DNA of 7,061 bases from an uncultured Eubacteriales bacterium. GTDB taxonomy: Bacteria > Bacillota > Clostridia > Oscillospirales > CAG-272. Both the position numbers and the translations under genes were made by a program. Numbering within the stretch: the stretch's first letter is position 1; each line of letters opens with the position of its first letter. Below the pieces are notes generated by a model. That model ran no database searches. It was given only the letters and a program-made list of their open reading frames with translations, and was not told where the DNA came from. This document shows, piece by piece, positions 5,518-7,061 of the stretch. Location: contig CABPZV010000107.1 of assembly GCA_902462015.1 (NCBI GenBank), forward strand, positions 1-7,061, written 5' to 3'.

Positions 5518-6595
5518 AATTAACCTCATCAGTGACAAATTCGGGCGGAGTTACCAAGACATCCCCGCTGCCAACCGAAATCACTTCTGTCTGCTCGGCA
5601 AGCACAAGATACCGTTTGCTTTTATCCCACATGTAGCATGTTGAAAGAACAATCAGTGGATTATCACCGCCGGGCTTGTCCCTGTCAGCAAAGCAGGAAT
5701 AACGTCCGGTTTCCGAATAAAGCTCATCGATAAATGCCTCGGTCACTCCTTCAGCTGTAAAATCATGATAATAAAGCACATGGCGGTCGCTATACGGTAC
5801 AGCGCAGCATATTTCATATTTAAGAGTTTTATCCGGCAGGTAAATATAGACATCGGAATGTTCTGAAAGATAGTCAAAATCTGAATAACATCTCTGGAAA
5901 AATGAAAAGATCTGCGGCTCACGTCTTTCATTTCCATTCATGTTATGACCATATATCATAGTTACCGGATCTGTAAAGTTTGATGAATTAGAAAGCTCAA
6001 TATACACCGACCCCCCCTCATCATATTTTTTATCGGGAGCGTGATTTAAATAAAATTCATTATTAGTGGGATGCTGCATAATTGGATAGCTGACCGTAGT
6101 TCCGGGTATATACAGGTATGCTACAGCATCCTGAGCATTGGCCCGAAGCTCATCAAAATCAATAGGGCTGACATAGTCTTCAATATTCTCAATGATATCG
6201 CTTTCCGGGAATTCGGTTATATCCGGAATAACAGTTTCCGGCGGCACATCTATAGCATCCTGATCATCCTGAGTTCTTAAAAGAGCCGCCGCAAAGCATA
6301 TTGTCAAACAGACAATAAGAAAAACGCCGGATGCTGCTATTACAATTGCATATTTTCTTTTGCGCGGATTGCGGAAAGCTCCTGAAATCTTCTTTAAAAT
6401 TCCCTTTTTTCTTTTTAATGTTTTTGATGTATGCTGTTCGTTTCCGGCGGACTGATTATTCTTATCTATATTGTTCATTCCGTCATTATCTTCTGTATCC
6501 GTCCGATCGGTTTTATTTTCTTCTACGTTCATATATGTATCAGCAGACTTATTCTCATCCGACGCCGAATTCAAATTCTTTTCATCATTATTCAT
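5516..6595 (-). CDS. srtB: class B sortase with long cytoplasmic N-terminus
   Basis: A 359-residue membrane-anchored transpeptidase that joins sorting-signal proteins to the cell wall or to pilins. From the ATG at 6595: residues 1-58 are hydrophilic, rich in Asp, Glu, Asn and Lys; a basic stretch (KRKK, RNPRKRK, about 61-81) precedes one transmembrane helix (about 83-106); an acidic linker follows; the extracellular catalytic domain starts near 145. Catalytic residues are His217 in YGHNM, Cys320 in LSTC and Arg328 in SKRYLV. The order and the helical insert between His and Cys (about 278-300) fit class B. It is longer than the typical 230-260 residues because of the N-terminal extension and linker. 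The ATG at 6595 is preferred over the in-frame TTG at 6601, because GAGG (6604-6607) is 8 nt from the ATG but only 2 nt from the TTG. No substrate with a sorting signal is visible in the window. A perfect promoter precedes it. Confidence 0.9.
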   Translation of the reverse strand: MNNDEKNLNSASDENKSADTYMNVEENKTDRTDTEDNDGMNNIDKNNQSAGNEQHTSKTLKRKKGILKKISGAFRNPRKRKYAIVIAASGVFLIVCLTICFAAALLRTQDDQDAIDVPPETVIPDITEFPESDIIENIEDYVSPIDFDELRANAQDAVAYLYIPGTTVSYPIMQHPTNNEFYLNHAPDKKYDEGGSVYIELSNSSNFTDPVTMIYGHNMNGNERREPQIFSFFQRCYSDFDYLSEHSDVYIYLPDKTLKYEICCAVPYSDRHVLYYHDFTAEGVTEAFIDELYSETGRYSCFADRDKPGGDNPLIVLSTCYMWDKSKRYLVLAEQTEVISVGSGDVLVTPPEFVTDEVN

Positions 6596-6641
6596 AAACA
6601 ATACCTCATAGCTAATTCTGAAAGACTCTTTAATCGACTTT

Positions 6642-6670
6642 ATTATAAAACGAAATTACATTTCTGTCAA
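6642..6670 (-). promoter_or_regulatory. srtB promoter, perfect consensus with palindromic spacer
   Basis: On the minus strand TTGACA (6665-6670) and TATAAT (6642-6647) are separated by 17 nt, an exact sigma-A consensus. Right after the -35 the spacer carries GAAAT-GTA-ATTTC (6652-6664), a perfect inverted repeat that would lie under RNA polymerase and could be an operator. The expected start near 6635 gives a leader of about 40 nt. Confidence 0.87.
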
Positions 6671-6750
6671 CTTAATAACGGATATTTAGCCATGGAAAAT
6701 AATTGATAAAGATTAACAATAGTTTTATTAGCAAAATAATAATTTACTGT

Positions 6751-6770
6751 CAAAAATACGGTTATTTTTG
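6751..6770. repeat. perfect 8-bp AT-rich palindrome
   Basis: CAAAAATA-CGGT-TATTTTTG is a perfect inverted repeat in the srtB/potassium-transporter gap, about 80 bp upstream of the srtB -35. It could be an operator for either gene or a weak hairpin. On the minus strand its edge also supplies a TTGACA (6748-6753), but the matching -10 region (TAATAA) is poor. Confidence 0.5.
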
Positions 6771-6883
6771 TATATACATAATTATTTTGCGTTTTATGTG
6801 TTCAATAAAATTTCTCATCTGTAGTCTTTATAGAATCTTTATGCCAAAGTGAATAAATTAACTCTTTTTTTATAAAAATAAGG

Positions 6884-6889
6884 TATAAT
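6884..6889 (+). promoter_or_regulatory. -10-like TATAAT for the right-hand unit
   Basis: A perfect TATAAT lies 30 nt before the leader ORF and 88 nt before the transporter start. No good -35 is found at 16-18 nt (the bases there are T-rich), and no TG extension is present, so the promoter is only tentative. Confidence 0.3.
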
Positions 6890-6918
6890 AACTTAGTATT
6901 ATGAGGTAAAAATATTGC

Positions 6919-7002
6919 ATGAAAATCCGGATAACTACCGGATATGACAGGAAAGGAAAAGCAATAAACATACCAAATGCCAAACATTTTACATATTCAT
7001 AA
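6919..7002 (+). CDS. possible 27-codon leader ORF overlapping the potassium-transporter start
   Basis: An ATG-to-TAA frame of 27 codons begins MKIRITTGYD and ends AKHFTYS. GAGG (6903-6906) lies 12 nt before its ATG and the TATAAT at 6884 is just upstream. It runs past the transporter ATG at 6977 in another frame and stops 23 nt inside that gene. Since the transporter start has no well-placed SD of its own (AAAGG at 6952-6956 is 20 nt away), translation coupled to this frame is plausible. A perfect 6-bp stem ATCCGG-N7-CCGGAT (6925-6943) lies within the frame. The peptide matches nothing I recognise, and a chance ORF of this length is quite possible. Confidence 0.3.
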   Translation: MKIRITTGYDRKGKAINIPNAKHFTYS

Positions 7003-7061
7003 ACATTTTACACCTTTTCAGGTAATAATTCTCGGTTTTGCAGGAGTAATCCTGTTGGGAA
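6977..7061 (+). CDS. TrkH/KtrB-family potassium uptake membrane subunit, 5' end only
   Basis: From ATG at 6977 the frame stays open to the window edge, giving 28 codons. The visible protein begins MPNILHIHKHF and continues TPFQVIILGFAGVILLG. That second part matches the first transmembrane entry of TrkH/KtrB channels (a xPxQxIxLGFxGVILLG pattern), in which a short polar N-terminus precedes the first hydrophobic helix. Such proteins form the K+-conducting pore and work with a cytosolic TrkA/KtrA gating subunit, which would be expected just outside the window. The start is the only one available: an in-frame TAA (6965-6967) lies four codons upstream, and no SD is well placed. The call rests on only 28 residues, so it is good but not certain. 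Confidence 0.65.
   Translation, partial: MPNILHIHKHFTPFQVIILGFAGVILLG

Larger units (their letters stand above)
6596..6976. other. 381-bp AT-rich divergent intergenic region
   Basis: Between srtB (minus) and the potassium transporter (plus) this region holds the srtB ribosome site and promoter on the left, a perfect AT-rich palindrome in the middle, and a -10-like TATAAT plus a possible leader ORF on the right. The stretch 6771-6880 has no structure I can support apart from a run of seven T (6865-6871). No RNA family could be recognised; a c-di-AMP (ydaO) riboswitch was considered because of the K+ transporter, but its conserved core is not visible. Confidence 0.55.

Noticed and set aside
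6596..6601. TTG start for srtB adding two residues
   Set aside because: The GAGG site would be only 2 nt away; the ATG at 6595 has an 8-nt spacing.
6720..6753. Second srtB promoter (TTGACA at 6748-6753)
   Set aside because: The -35 is perfect, but the bases at the right distance (TAATAA) match the -10 consensus at only 3 of 6 positions.
6890..6976. c-di-AMP (ydaO) riboswitch before the potassium transporter
   Set aside because: The known association prompted a look, but the space between the -10-like element and the ORF is too short and the conserved core is not visible.
6802..6987. 61-codon minus-strand ORF in the divergent gap
   Set aside because: No SD, AT-driven aromatic/hydrophobic composition, and it overlaps the 5' end of the plus-strand transporter.
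6919..7061. Frameshifted N-terminus of the potassium transporter
   Set aside because: The leader frame and transporter frame could in principle be one broken gene, but the transporter frame already supplies a normal short polar N-terminus before its first helix.

Overview
The window looks like ordinary chromosomal housekeeping sequence from a low-to-moderate GC Gram-positive anaerobe of the Clostridia, probably Oscillospiraceae-like. The pointers are Shine-Dalgarno (SD) sites of the GGAGG type, several near-consensus sigma-A promoters (TTGACA-N17-TATAAT), a class B sortase, a Clostridia-style variant of IMP dehydrogenase and an HD-domain CCA-adding enzyme. This assignment is an inference from gene content, not a database result. 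I see no phage, insertion sequence, CRISPR, rRNA or tRNA.

Layout, left to right. A 3'-truncated mntP-type manganese exporter runs off the left edge on the minus strand (1-460). Upstream of it on the same strand is guaB (633-2138), with its own perfect-consensus promoter and a leader of about 100 nt that can form hairpins. Next comes a stand-alone GyrI-like/effector-binding-domain protein (2476-2913, minus), closed by a strong intrinsic terminator (2346-2397). Its promoter lies back to back with that of cca (3148-4506, plus), the tRNA nucleotidyltransferase. After cca, on the same strand, lies an EamA-family membrane transporter (4607-5473) whose two halves are unusually alike. It converges on a class B sortase gene (5516-6595, minus), with a hairpin between them. 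A 381-bp divergent intergenic region follows, with a perfect sortase promoter and an AT-rich palindrome. The first 28 codons of a probable TrkH/KtrB potassium-uptake membrane subunit reach the right edge (6977-7061, plus), preceded and overlapped by a possible 27-codon leader ORF.

The genes do not form one pathway. They cover metal export, guanine nucleotide synthesis, tRNA 3'-end maturation, small-molecule sensing or transport, surface protein anchoring and K+ uptake, and most appear to be separate transcription units. I did not find a convincing new multi-gene system. The observations most worth a second look are the near-symmetric EamA duplication, the alternative hairpins at the guaB start, the leader ORF overlapping the K+ transporter start, and the long acidic cytoplasmic extension of the sortase.
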